Shown here one piece after another: positions 26,420-34,842 of a stretch of DNA of 64,000 bases. The notes under the pieces were generated by a model. The model saw only the letters and a list, made by a program, of their open reading frames with translations. It ran no database searches and was not told the origin of the DNA. This DNA comes from Azospirillum sp. TSO35-2. GTDB taxonomy: Bacteria; Pseudomonadota; Alphaproteobacteria; Azospirillales; Azospirillaceae. The position numbers were made by a program, and so were the translations under genes. Within the stretch, counting starts at the first letter, position 1; each line of letters starts with the position of its first letter. The stretch covers positions 292,535-356,534 of the forward strand of contig NZ_LGRA01000013.1 in the NCBI RefSeq assembly GCF_003116095.1, written 5' to 3'.

Positions 26420-27781
26420 TCAGTGCGGGTTGGTCAACACCTTGCGGATCCGCCGGACGCCGGACCAGACGAAGGCGATGACGATGGGGATCATCACGCC
26501 GACCAGCATGTCGGGATCGATCTTGAATCCGAAGCCCTTCAAGCCCTTGGCGGCGTAGCCGACGATGCCGACCAGGTAATAGCTGATCGCCACCACCGAC
26601 AGCCCCTCCACCGTTTCCTGCATGCGCAGTTGCAGGTGGGCGCGGCGGTCCATCGACTGCAGCAGCTCGGCGTTCTGGCCTTCCACCGCGATCTCCACCC
26701 GGGTGCGCAGCAGGTTGCTGGCCCGCGCCACCCGCTGCGACAGCGAGTTGAGGCGCTGTTCCACCGCCTCGCAGGTGCGGACGGCGGGGGTCAGGCGGCG
26801 GTCCATGAACTCCTGCACCGTCTGCAGCCCCTCGATCCGGATCTCGCGCAGCTCCTCGATTCGGCGCTCCACCAGCTCGTAATAGGCGCGGGCGGCGCCG
26901 AATCGGTAGGCGGTCTCGGCGGCGATCTGCTCGGTCTGGGCGGCCAGCAGGGTCAGCCGGTCGAGCAGGTCGCGCTCGTCCTGCAGGCCGCGCAGGGTGG
27001 CGATGCGCGTCGTGACGTCGGCCAGCCCGGCCTCGATCGGGTTGATGCGCGGCAGCACGCCGCGCGCCATCGGCAGGGCCAGCAGGGCCAGCACCCGGTA
27101 GGTCTCGATCTCCATCAGGCGCTGGACGACGCGGCCGGTCTGGCGCGGCGTCATCGAGTGGTCGATGATCAGCATGCGCGAGAAGCCGTCGCCATGGATG
27201 CGGAAGTCGGTCCAGGCGGTGGCGGAGCGCCCGGCGATGCGCGAGCCGACGTAGCTTTCCGAGCCGAACATCGCCGCCATCATGTTGGCCGACGGCTCCG
27301 GCGTCTCGGGGTCGAGCACGGCGACGTGGATGCCGACCAGCAGGTCGCCCGGCAACCCGGCCAGCCAGTCGCGCGGCAGTGCCGCCAGCGCCGGGTCGAG
27401 GAAGGGGTCGACCAGCGTGCCGGCCGGCATGGCGCCGGGACGGAACACCGTCCAGGCGGAGAATTCGGTGTGGCGCTCCCACTTCAGGTGAAAGCTGCCG
27501 AAGGAGGCGCTGTGGTGGGTGGCGCCCTGCGGCGGGCGAACGACGCCGGCCCAGTCGCACAACGCCTCCAGATGGCGGCGGTCCGCCTCCCCGGCGCCCT
27601 CGCCCGACAGCATGGCCAGCATGGTGGCGCGCATCGGCGAGGTCAGCGCCTCCGGCGGGCGGGCGTGGACCTCGTTGGTCAGGGTCTGGCGCAACGGGTG
27701 GTCGCGCAGCGGGCGCGAGCCGATGACGGCGCCGTCGCGATCGAGGGTTCCCATGCTGGTCTGAACCGCACCGCCGGTCAT
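26420..27781 (-). CDS. DUF3422 family membrane protein
   Basis: A 453-residue protein of the DUF3422 type: an N-terminal soluble part with the typical LTNEVHARPPEAL motif, GDGFSRMLIIDHSMTPRQTGR in the middle, a long helical stretch likely to form coiled coils (about 250-390), and two C-terminal membrane helices (VVAISYYLVGIVGYAAKG and LVGVMIPIVIAFVWSGVRR). The function of the family is unknown. ATG 27781 has AAGGGGGG 8 bases upstream. It is divergent from tldD. Confidence 0.88.
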   Translation of the reverse strand: MTGGAVQTSMGTLDRDGAVIGSRPLRDHPLRQTLTNEVHARPPEALTSPMRATMLAMLSGEGAGEADRRHLEALCDWAGVVRPPQGATHHSASFGSFHLKWERHTEFSAWTVFRPGAMPAGTLVDPFLDPALAALPRDWLAGLPGDLLVGIHVAVLDPETPEPSANMMAAMFGSESYVGSRIAGRSATAWTDFRIHGDGFSRMLIIDHSMTPRQTGRVVQRLMEIETYRVLALLALPMARGVLPRINPIEAGLADVTTRIATLRGLQDERDLLDRLTLLAAQTEQIAAETAYRFGAARAYYELVERRIEELREIRIEGLQTVQEFMDRRLTPAVRTCEAVEQRLNSLSQRVARASNLLRTRVEIAVEGQNAELLQSMDRRAHLQLRMQETVEGLSVVAISYYLVGIVGYAAKGLKGFGFKIDPDMLVGVMIPIVIAFVWSGVRRIRKVLTNPH

Positions 27782-27859
27782 GATGATACCCCCCTTCGTC
27801 TGCCCTGTTGCGCCGCCGGGCCTTGCCGCCAAGCCTTGCCGGATGCCGCGCGCGACGCC

Positions 27860-27927
27860 ACACTATACAGTGTCCGTTAGAACACATCGCACGGCTGGGC
27901 GCGAGGGCGCCGGCTATGACACTGTGT
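27860..27927. promoter_or_regulatory. Two ACAC/GTGT palindromes in the DUF3422-tldD divergent region
   Basis: ACACTATACAGTGT (27860-27873) is a 5-bp inverted repeat around ATAC, and ACACTGTGT (27919-27927) is a shorter version of the same palindrome. They lie between two divergent genes, where a shared operator is plausible. No known regulator is assigned. Confidence 0.3.
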
Positions 27928-27991
27928 CCTACCTTGGAACGAGTCCGCATCCGGTCGCGATCCGGCCCACCATCAGATTCTCGGAGTGTCC

Positions 27992-29425
27992 ATGAGCGCG
28001 CTTGCCGTCACTGACGATCTCTTCTTCAACCGCGCCGGCATGGACCGCGCCCGCGTGGAAGGCGTCGTGCAGGAGGCCCTGCACAACGCCGACGATGGGG
28101 AGCTGTATCTGGAATACGCCCAGAGCGAATCGCTGGGCTGGGACGATGGAAAGCTGAAGTCGGCGAGCTTCGACACCACGCAGGGCTTCGGCCTGCGCGC
28201 CATCGCCGGCGAGGCGACCGGCTTCGCCCACGCCAGCACCCTGTCGGAGGACGCGATCCGCCGCGCCGCGACCACCGTGCGCGCCGTGCAGAGCGGCCAC
28301 ACCGGCACCCTGGCGGAGCCGCCGGCGGGAACCAACCGCGCGCTCTACATCCCCGACAACCCGCTGCACCTCGTTCCCTTCGAGGAGAAGGTGAAGCTGC
28401 TGGCCGACATCGACGCCTACGCCCGCGGCAAGGACGAGCGGGTGCGGCAGGTCAGCTGCTCGATCAGCGGCGAATGGCAGGCGGTGCAGATCCTGCGCGG
28501 CGACGGCGTGCGCGTCGCCGACCTCCGCCCCCTGGTCCGCCTGAACGTCTCCGTCGTGGTGGCCGAGGGCGACCGGATGGAAACCGGCGGCTATGGCGGC
28601 GGCGGCCGCGTCACCTACGAGCACTACATCCAGCCGGAAACCTGGCGCGGCTTCGTCGACGAGGCGCTGCGGCAGGCGTTGGTCAACCTCGCCTCCGTCC
28701 CGGCCCCGGCCGGCGAGATGACGGTGGTGCTGGGCAGCGGCTGGCCGGGCATCCTGCTGCACGAGGCCATCGGCCACGGGCTGGAGGGTGACTTCAACCG
28801 CAAGAAGACCTCCGCCTTCGCCGGCCTGATGGGCCAGCGCATCGCCGCCCCCGGCGTCACCATCGTGGACGACGGCACCATCGAGAACTCGCGCGGCTCG
28901 ATCAGCGTCGACGACGAGGGCACCCCCGGCCAGTGCACCACGCTGATCGAGGACGGCATCCTGGTCGGCTTCATGCAGGACCGCATGAACGCCCGCCTGA
29001 TGGGCATGCGCCCGACCGGCAACGGCCGGCGCCAGAGCTTCGCCTACCACCCGATGCCCCGCATGACCAACACGGTGATGCGCGGCGGCAGCCACACCCC
29101 GGACGAGATCATCGCCTCGGTGAAGAAGGGCATCTACGCCAAGAACTTCGGCGGCGGCCAGGTCGACATCACCAACGGCAAGTTCGTGTTCTCCGCCAGC
29201 GAGGCCTACCTGATCGAGGACGGCAAGCTGGGCCCGGCGGTGAAGGGCGCCACCCTGATCGGCAACGGTCCGGACAGCCTGACCCGCGTGTCGATGATCG
29301 GCAACGACAGCCGCCTCGACCCCGGCGTCGGCACCTGCGGCAAGGACGGCCAGGGCGTGCCGGTCGGCGTCGGCCAGCCGACCCTGAAGCTGGAAGGCCT
29401 GACGGTCGGCGGCACCGCCGCCTGA
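27992..29425 (+). CDS. tldD: Metalloprotease TldD
   Basis: A 477-residue subunit of the TldD/TldE (PmbA) protease, which degrades unfolded peptides and processes ribosomally made peptides such as microcin B17. The zinc motif HEAIGHGLEGD is present (HExxxH), with DDEGTPGQCTTLIEDGILVGFMQD and the C-terminal GTCGKDGQGVPVGVGQP. TldE is not in the window. ATG 27992 is preceded by TCGGAG; a GTG six bases upstream is also possible. tldD beside the cta operon is a common alphaproteobacterial arrangement. Confidence 0.94.
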   Translation: MSALAVTDDLFFNRAGMDRARVEGVVQEALHNADDGELYLEYAQSESLGWDDGKLKSASFDTTQGFGLRAIAGEATGFAHASTLSEDAIRRAATTVRAVQSGHTGTLAEPPAGTNRALYIPDNPLHLVPFEEKVKLLADIDAYARGKDERVRQVSCSISGEWQAVQILRGDGVRVADLRPLVRLNVSVVVAEGDRMETGGYGGGGRVTYEHYIQPETWRGFVDEALRQALVNLASVPAPAGEMTVVLGSGWPGILLHEAIGHGLEGDFNRKKTSAFAGLMGQRIAAPGVTIVDDGTIENSRGSISVDDEGTPGQCTTLIEDGILVGFMQDRMNARLMGMRPTGNGRRQSFAYHPMPRMTNTVMRGGSHTPDEIIASVKKGIYAKNFGGGQVDITNGKFVFSASEAYLIEDGKLGPAVKGATLIGNGPDSLTRVSMIGNDSRLDPGVGTCGKDGQGVPVGVGQPTLKLEGLTVGGTAA

Positions 29426-29472
29426 GGCGGGACGGCCTGCCCTGAACAGGGCGCGCTTTGATGCTTTGACAA

Positions 29473-29502
29473 GGGGCCGGGCCGTGAAAGCGGTCCGGCC
29501 CC
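29473..29502 (+). terminator. Hairpin after tldD
   Basis: GGGGCCGGGCCG (29473-29484) pairs with CGGTCCGGCCCC (29491-29502) with one G-T pair and a 6-base loop, 47 bp after the tldD stop. There is no clear T-run, so it is a likely but imperfect terminator. Confidence 0.5.
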
Positions 29503-29586
29503 TGTCGCATTCCGGGCTTGGCAGGCTCGATTGCGTGGGTATCGTTCCTCCGGAGATTCTCAACCTCCCGGATTGGATGACACCCC

Positions 29587-30153
29587 ATGCACCCGTTCGC
29601 ACGCATTGCCAAGGGATCGATGCTCGCGCTCTGCCTGACACTGGCGATGGCGTTGCCGGGGCCGAGTCATGCCCAGACCGCGCCGACGCCCGATCAGGTG
29701 ACCGCCGCCAAGGCCGCCGGCACCAGCGCCGACCAGTTGAACGCGCGCGTGGTGGTGGCGAGTTATTTCTACGCCTCGACCGACCTCACCTCCGCCCGCT
29801 ACGGCGACGACGCCAAGGACATCGATTTCTCCAAGCCGGTGGAGGTGATGGAGGTGCCGGCGGGCACGACCTGGTTCCAGTATGTCCGCACCGGCTATGA
29901 CAGCGTCCGCTTCGGCAACTTCTTCTCCCCGGTGGTGACCGCCACCCCGGACTGCCTCGGCATCTCGGGCGCCGGCCGGGCGGAGTACAAGGCGGTGCTG
30001 CCGGCCGGCCAGGGGCTGAAGTCGGTCGCCGCCCCGATCGTCGACAACTGGACCACCCCCGGCACCAGCGTGCAGACCCAGGGCGGCTGTGCCCAGGTCG
30101 TGGTGCCGAACAGCGTCAAGGCCGGCGTCACCAGCGGCGGTGCCGTGCCGTAA
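29587..30153 (+). CDS. Exported protein of unknown function, 188 aa
   Basis: A signal peptide (MHPFARIAKGSMLALCLTLA ... SHAQ, cleavage near residue 29) leads to a mature periplasmic or secreted protein of about 160 residues, mostly beta-like, with two cysteines (PDCLGIS and GGCAQVVVP) that may form a disulfide. No family is recognised. The ribosome binding site is weak (GGATGA). It stands alone between tldD and the Tsi6-like gene, with hairpins before it. Confidence 0.72.
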   Translation: MHPFARIAKGSMLALCLTLAMALPGPSHAQTAPTPDQVTAAKAAGTSADQLNARVVVASYFYASTDLTSARYGDDAKDIDFSKPVEVMEVPAGTTWFQYVRTGYDSVRFGNFFSPVVTATPDCLGISGAGRAEYKAVLPAGQGLKSVAAPIVDNWTTPGTSVQTQGGCAQVVVPNSVKAGVTSGGAVP

Positions 30154-30245
30154 GGCGCGCAACCCTCCGCCGCCATCCGCTGTTCACCGGACGGGGGTCG
30201 GCGGTCCAGACTGCGCCCCGCCGCGTTTTACCGGAGAGCCCGACC

Positions 30246-30533
30246 ATGCCCGACATCGCCACCACCGACGAACTGCGCCGCCGCATCGCGCGGGCCTCCG
30301 TCGGCATCGCCGCGCTGGCACGGCGGGAGCCGGACAACCGTTGGCTGACCAGCATCCAGCGCCAGCTCGACTATGTCGACGGCGAGGCGCGCGCCGGGCG
30401 CGACCGGCTGGACCGGGCGGCGGAGCTGAATTTCGGCCTGCTCGCCTCCCACTACGTTGACGACGTCGACCCGGCGCTGGCGGCGGAGCTTCACGCCATC
30501 AGCGCCGCCACCCGCCGCCTGTTCGGCGGCTGA
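30246..30533 (+). CDS. Tsi6-like immunity-domain protein, 95 aa
   Basis: A small all-helical protein. The pattern WLTSIQRQLDYVDGEA ... RLDRAAELNFGLLAS ... DDVDPALAAELHAISA resembles the Tsi6 fold (a P-I-x-TSI-x-QLxYL core, then an INLGLYAVREFE-like helix and a D-P-x-LA helix). Tsi6 neutralises the (p)ppApp-making type VI effector Tas1/Tse6 in Pseudomonas, but family members are widespread without an effector. No toxin or secretion gene is nearby, so it is an orphan and may have a housekeeping role. GGAGAG precedes the ATG by 7 bases. The family call is from memory of the motif. Confidence 0.55.
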   Translation: MPDIATTDELRRRIARASVGIAALARREPDNRWLTSIQRQLDYVDGEARAGRDRLDRAAELNFGLLASHYVDDVDPALAAELHAISAATRRLFGG

Positions 30534-30638
30534 GCGTCATTTTGTGCTGGCGTTCCCGGCACCCCGCTTCGATGATCGCCCCATGAGACGGTGCGGCCGA
30601 GCCCCGCCCACGAAGAAAGTCGATACGGGAGACGAGCC

Positions 30639-31190
30639 ATGACGGGATCGAGTGAGACGGGATCGGCTAGGGGACTGGCCCTGGTCTCCACCTTCTGCCC
30701 CGACCGGGTCGGATTGGTGTCCGGCATCACCAGCCACCTGTTCGAACAGGGCATCAACCTGCGCGACGCCACCTTCGCCTCGCTCGGCACCGGCGCCGAG
30801 TTCTCGGCCGTCTGCGAGTTGCCCGACGGCCTGACGGTGGAGGAGGTGCAGGGCAGCCTGTCCTCCCTGCCCGTCCTGGCCGGCGCCGAGGTGAAGGTCA
30901 CCCTCTTCGCCTTCGACCCGCAACCGGGTCCGCAGGCGCTGATCACCCACCGCGTCGAGGTGTCGGGCGGCGACCAGCCCGGCCTCGTCGCCCGCCTGTC
31001 GGAAATCTTCACCCAGTTCGACGCCAACATCGTCCGCCTGGACGCCCAGACCCTGCCCGACCGGGCGGGAGAGCGCTATATCCTGCGCTTCTCGGTGTCG
31101 ATCCCGGCCGAACGGGCGGAGGTCTGCCTGTCGGCGGTCGCCAACACGGCGGAAACGCTCGGGCTGACCTGCCGGACCGAGGCGCTGTAG
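30639..31190 (+). CDS. Tandem ACT-domain protein, GcvR-like
   Basis: A 183-residue protein with two ACT domains (about 10-85: ALVSTFCPDRVGLVSGITSHLFEQGINL; about 98-175: HRVEVSGGDQPGLVARLSEIFTQFDANIV). Tandem ACT proteins of this size resemble GcvR, the glycine cleavage system regulator, and bind amino acids. No gcv gene lies nearby, so the regulated process is unknown. ATG 30639 was chosen over an open upstream extension because the product then starts near the first ACT strand. No membrane segment or catalytic domain. Confidence 0.85.
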   Translation: MTGSSETGSARGLALVSTFCPDRVGLVSGITSHLFEQGINLRDATFASLGTGAEFSAVCELPDGLTVEEVQGSLSSLPVLAGAEVKVTLFAFDPQPGPQALITHRVEVSGGDQPGLVARLSEIFTQFDANIVRLDAQTLPDRAGERYILRFSVSIPAERAEVCLSAVANTAETLGLTCRTEAL

Positions 31191-31307
31191 CAGGGCGCAA
31201 CGCACGCGCGTTCCGGCAAAAAGCTCCCCTCATTCTTTTTGCGGTTGCATCCATACGCATGAATCGCGAAGGATCGGCGCCATACCCGCCTCCTTCGCGA
31301 TCAGCGC

Positions 31308-33389
31308 GTGCGCATCCCTCTTTGCCTTCTCATCCTCTCCGTCACGCCGGCCCTTGCGGAGGAGCCGTCCGTCAGCCTCTCCGACTGGGGCGGCGTCGGG
31401 CTGTTGCAGATGCCGAGCGCCCGCATGGCGCCGGACGGCTCGATGAGCGGCGGGTTGACCGCGCTCGGCGATCTGCACCGGCACGCGACGATCTCGGCCC
31501 AGCCGCTGCCCTGGCTGGAGGTCACGGCGCGCAACAGCGCCTACCCCGGCTATTTCGGCCTCAGCGAGCCGGGGCTCGACCTGAAGGTCCGGCTGCGGGC
31601 TGAGGACGGCAACGGGCCGGCGCTGGTCGTCGGCGGGCGCGACGTTACCGGTGCCGGGCTCGACCTGCCGGGCAAGGGGCGCTTTGCCGGCGAGTATGTC
31701 GCGCTGTCGCGGCGCTGGTGGGACCTTGACCTGACGCTCGGGCTTGGCTGGGGCACGCTGGGCGAGGCCGGGCATTTCCGCAACCCGCTGCGCGGCCTGG
31801 GCGGCCGGTTCCGCCGCGACCGCGACCCGTCGTCCTGGCCGACCGTCCGCGGACCCAAGGCGTGGTTCGGCGGCGAGCGGGTGGCGTTGTTCGGCGGGGC
31901 CGAGTGGCAGACCCCGCTGCCGGGGTTGAGCCTGAAACTGGAATCCTCCGGCGACCGTTTCCGCGCCCAGCGCCAGGACGAGCCGGGCTTCGACCCCGGC
32001 AGCCGCTACAGCGTCGGGCTGTCCTACCGCCCGGTGCCCTGGGTCGATCTGGGCGCCGCCTACGAACAGGGTCGGCGCGCCATGCTGCGGCTGACGGTGC
32101 GCTACGACCCGGCGGTCGACGCCGACCGCGGCACGCCACCCTCCCCCACCATCGGACCACGGCCGTCCGCCGACGCGGCGCTGTCGCCCGACGCGCTGGC
32201 GCTGGTGGCGCGCACCCACGGACTGCCCGCCCGCGCCGTCCGCATCGAGGGGGACACCGCGACGCTGTGGCTCGACCCCGCCGGCACCGGCCGGCGGCCG
32301 GCGGCGCGCGAGGTCGGCGACGCGGCGCGGCTGCTCGCCGACCTCGCCCCGCCACAGGTGGAGCGACTGCGGCTGGTCACCGGCGCCGCCGGGCTCGACG
32401 GCGCCGCCGTCACCCTGCTGCGCCGCGACCTGGAGCAGGCCGCCCGCCACCGCGGCAGCGCCGAGGAGATGTGGCGCACCGCGCTGGTGGAGCCGTCGGC
32501 CGGACCGCCGCCGGGCCGCGGGCCGGGTCGTTGGCGCCCGCGGCTCGACCTGTCGACGCGGCTGGTCGCCACCTTCGATCTGGCGGAGCTGGGGACGCCG
32601 TTGGTCCAGCGCACCCACACCGACGTGATGCTGCGGGGCGAACCGCTGCGCGGGCTGGTGCTCGGCAGCGGGCTGCGGATCAACGCCGGCGACAACCTCG
32701 CCCTGCTCGACACCAACGCGCTGCCGACGGCCCAGCCGGTGCGCAGCGATCTGCCGCGCTACACCGGGCGGCCGCTGTCGCTCGACCACGCCTACGCCGC
32801 GTGGCTCGCCAGCCCGCTGGACGGGGTGACGACGCGGCTGTCGGCCGGTCATATCGAGGAGATGTTCGCCGGCTATGGCGGGGAGGCGCTGTACCAGCCG
32901 CTGGCCGCCCGCTGGGCGCTGGGGCTGGACCTCAACCATGTCTGGAAACGGCGGCCGGAGCGCCCGTTCGGCCTGGAGCGCAACGACGCGCACGACACCG
33001 GGCACGCCAGCCTCTACTGGGAGGCGCCGGGGGCCGGCACCACGACGGCGCTGCGGTTCGGCCGCTATCTCGGCGGCGACTGGGGCGGCACGGCGGAGGT
33101 GATGCGGCGCTTCGACGGCGGTGTCGCGCTGACGGCGCACGCCACCTGGACCGAGGGGCCGGACGGCGGCCAGAGCCGCTTTGGCGGGCGGATGGACTGG
33201 GGGCTGGCGCTGGTGGTGCCGATCGCCGCGTCGGGCTGGCTGCCGGTCGGCGGCACGGTGGAAACCGCGGTGCGGACGCTCGGGCGCGACGCGGGGCAGC
33301 GGCTCCAGCAACCGCTGCCCCTGTATGATCTGCGGGTGCCGGGCGGCTTCGGGCGGCTCGCCGGCACTTGGCAGCGCCTGATCGACTGA
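31308..33389 (+). CDS. YjbH-domain outer-membrane protein, exopolysaccharide-related
   Basis: A 693-residue exported protein. The first residues form a signal (RIPLCLLILSVTPALAEE) and the mature start SLSDWGGVGLLQMPSARMAPDGS is the typical YjbH opening, followed by repeated amphipathic beta-strands expected of an outer-membrane barrel and a mid-protein soluble insert (about 290-385). YjbH is linked to export or control of an extracellular polysaccharide with YjbEFG. No yjbF or yjbG is present here, so this copy is solitary. Start is GTG 31308 without a strong ribosome binding site; other nearby starts are no better. Confidence 0.8.
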   Translation: MRIPLCLLILSVTPALAEEPSVSLSDWGGVGLLQMPSARMAPDGSMSGGLTALGDLHRHATISAQPLPWLEVTARNSAYPGYFGLSEPGLDLKVRLRAEDGNGPALVVGGRDVTGAGLDLPGKGRFAGEYVALSRRWWDLDLTLGLGWGTLGEAGHFRNPLRGLGGRFRRDRDPSSWPTVRGPKAWFGGERVALFGGAEWQTPLPGLSLKLESSGDRFRAQRQDEPGFDPGSRYSVGLSYRPVPWVDLGAAYEQGRRAMLRLTVRYDPAVDADRGTPPSPTIGPRPSADAALSPDALALVARTHGLPARAVRIEGDTATLWLDPAGTGRRPAAREVGDAARLLADLAPPQVERLRLVTGAAGLDGAAVTLLRRDLEQAARHRGSAEEMWRTALVEPSAGPPPGRGPGRWRPRLDLSTRLVATFDLAELGTPLVQRTHTDVMLRGEPLRGLVLGSGLRINAGDNLALLDTNALPTAQPVRSDLPRYTGRPLSLDHAYAAWLASPLDGVTTRLSAGHIEEMFAGYGGEALYQPLAARWALGLDLNHVWKRRPERPFGLERNDAHDTGHASLYWEAPGAGTTTALRFGRYLGGDWGGTAEVMRRFDGGVALTAHATWTEGPDGGQSRFGGRMDWGLALVVPIAASGWLPVGGTVETAVRTLGRDAGQRLQQPLPLYDLRVPGGFGRLAGTWQRLID

Positions 33390-33409
33390 GGATCAGCGCC
33401 CCAGAGCAA

Positions 33410-33432
33410 CGCCCCGGATCAGCGCCGGGGCG
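33410..33432. terminator. Hairpin shared by two convergent genes
   Basis: An 8-bp perfect stem (CGCCCCGG, 33410-33417, with 33425-33432) lies between the YjbH-type gene and the convergent exported-protein gene, whose stop falls in the loop. No T-run; a bidirectional terminator-like hairpin. Confidence 0.35.
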
Positions 33433-33964
33433 CGATGCTGCCGGTGTGCGGGTCGAGCACCACCGTCGACCATTGGCCCTTCTGGTCCATCGCGCTGGCG
33501 ACATAGCGGTCGCCGTCCTTGCGGAAGTCGCGAACCGCGCTGTAGCCCGCCGCGCTGAGCTGGTTCAACAGCGTGGTCTGCTGGAGTTCCAGCGGCTTCT
33601 GTCCCCGGCCGCGGCGCCCGGTGACACTGGCGTCCGAAGAGGTGCGCCGGCCGCTGTCGGAGTAGGAGGAGCCGGACGCCGCGCGGTCCTTCGACCCGCC
33701 GGTGCTGCCCGACTGCGCGCGGTGCTTCACCGCACGGTCGGGTTTGGTGCCCGGCCGGGCGTTCATGTCGTGCCAGGGATCGTTCTGGTTGCCGGGCAGG
33801 CTGTCGATGACCGGCGCCTGGCTGGTGCCGGACGAGCTGGTCGACTTCTGCATCGGCGGCTCCGTGCCGTCGTTGCGCGACCCGGTCGAGGTGCCCTGCG
33901 CCATCGCGACGGGGGCGGCGGCCAGCGTCGCGGCGAGCACCGCCAGACAAAGCGTGGTTCTCAT
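33419..33964 (-). CDS. Exported protein with a PepSY-like C-terminal domain
   Basis: A 181-residue secreted protein. After the signal ([20 protein letters not shown]) comes a long hydrophilic, Ser/Gly/Thr-rich disordered linker (about 25-115), then a short domain [20 protein letters not shown] followed by [14 protein letters not shown] and [10 protein letters not shown], which has the strand-turn pattern of PepSY-type domains (a modified residue pair and D.(R/H)TG..). PepSY proteins often inhibit periplasmic peptidases or sense signals. ATG 33964 follows AGGAGGG. Divergent from DUF1328 by 358 bp. Confidence 0.7.
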   Translation of the reverse strand: MRTTLCLAVLAATLAAAPVAMAQGTSTGSRNDGTEPPMQKSTSSSGTSQAPVIDSLPGNQNDPWHDMNARPGTKPDRAVKHRAQSGSTGGSKDRAASGSSYSDSGRRTSSDASVTGRRGRGQKPLELQQTTLLNQLSAAGYSAVRDFRKDGDRYVASAMDQKGQWSTVVLDPHTGSIAPRR

Positions 33965-34322
33965 CAATCCCTCCTGTCCCTGTCCTGCGGCCGGCCCCGC
34001 CGGGATCGGCGAAACCGTCGGCCGTCACGACAAGGTCAACACCCGGGGCCGCCGCTTGTTGCCCGGAAACCGCGAACGCCGGGTCGACACGCATCGCGAC
34101 GCGCAGCATCGCGATGCGCCGACCGGGAACATCACGCCGGGTTGGCTGTTCTGCTTCCTGAATGCCGCCGTAACGCCTCTGCTTCCGTCACCTTGGCCGG
34201 TCTTGCCCGATCGGCCGCGGCGACGGACGGGAGACCGCGGGACGGCGGATCCGGCCACGACTTGTCTCATGCGCGACGCCCGAAATCCTCAACACGAGAT
34301 CTTCGGCCGAGCGAGGGAGGGT
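33965..34322. other. Divergent intergenic region with palindrome and promoter-like element
   Basis: 358 bp between the PepSY-like gene and the DUF1328 gene. It contains a perfect 10-bp inverted repeat CGCATCGCGA/TCGCGATGCG (34090-34118) and, 8 bp later, a GGAAC-N16-TGTT element (34126-34150). No gene is supported. Confidence 0.55.
34126..34150 (+). promoter_or_regulatory. Possible ECF-type stress promoter before DUF1328
   Basis: GGAAC (34126-34130), a 16-bp spacer and TGTT (34147-34150) match the general stress promoter pattern GGAAC-N16/17-CGTT with one mismatch. It points to the DUF1328 gene 172 bp downstream. ECF sigma factors share GGAAC at -35, and an ECF gene lies about 0.5 kb further on. 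Confidence 0.4.
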
Positions 34323-34490
34323 ATGATGCTCTATTGGGCTCTCGTTTTCTTCGTCATCGCGCTGATCGCCGGCGCGCTCGGGTTCGGTGGGATCGCATCG
34401 GCCACGTCCGGCATCGCGCAGATCCTGTTCTTCCTGTTCCTGGTCCTGTTCGCCATCAGCCTGATCATGGGTCTGGTCCGCCGACGGTAG
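34323..34490 (+). CDS. DUF1328 (UPF0391) small membrane protein, 55 aa
   Basis: Two hydrophobic helices with the typical family sequence: [35 protein letters not shown] and a basic end VRRR. Family members are conserved small inner-membrane proteins often induced by stress; their action is unknown. GGGAGGG lies just upstream of two consecutive ATGs (34323 and 34326), either of which may be used. Confidence 0.88.
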   Translation: MMLYWALVFFVIALIAGALGFGGIASATSGIAQILFFLFLVLFAISLIMGLVRRR

Positions 34491-34679
34491 GCTGACCAGT
34501 CGACCGGGCGATCCGCCGGTTCTTCCCTTCCATCCGGGAACCAGCGGCGGATCGCACGGTTGACTCCCCCCGTGACGACCCGCGTTGGCGCCTCGTTCCC
34601 CCCGATGCGGCAACGCTCTCTTCCCGGATGTGACGTCCTGGCCGGCAGGCCCTGGCGGCGCTTCGATTGTCCCCGCCTG

Positions 34680-34714
34680 ATGGCGGCGTCCTTGCGGGCG
34701 CCGCCATTTCTTTT
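34680..34714 (+). terminator. Intrinsic terminator downstream of DUF1328
   Basis: ATGGCGGCG (34680-34688) pairs perfectly with CGCCGCCAT (34699-34707), 10-base loop, followed by TTCTTTT. It is 190 bp past the DUF1328 stop and points with that gene. Confidence 0.65.
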
Positions 34715-34748
34715 GGCCGTTGGATCGGATCGGCCGTTGGATCGGATC
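34715..34748. repeat. 17-bp tandem repeat, two copies
   Basis: GGCCGTTGGATCGGATC is repeated exactly at 34715-34731 and 34732-34748, immediately after the T-run of a terminator and about 95 bp past the ECF sigma factor stop. Confidence 0.85.
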
Positions 34749-34842
34749 GGCACGGAAGGCGCATGAAAACGGGGCGCCCGGCGACCGGACACCCCGCGAA
34801 ATTCGTACAGGCCCCGGGTGCCGCCGGGGAACCGACGCCGGT

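Larger units (their letters stand above)
34491..34842. other. Intergenic region with terminator, tandem repeat and a dispersed motif
   Basis: 352 bp between DUF1328 and the ECF sigma gene. It holds a terminator (34680-34714), a 17-bp tandem repeat (34715-34748) and a 17-bp motif at 34794-34810 that recurs upstream of the glucan synthase gene. No gene is supported. Confidence 0.6.
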
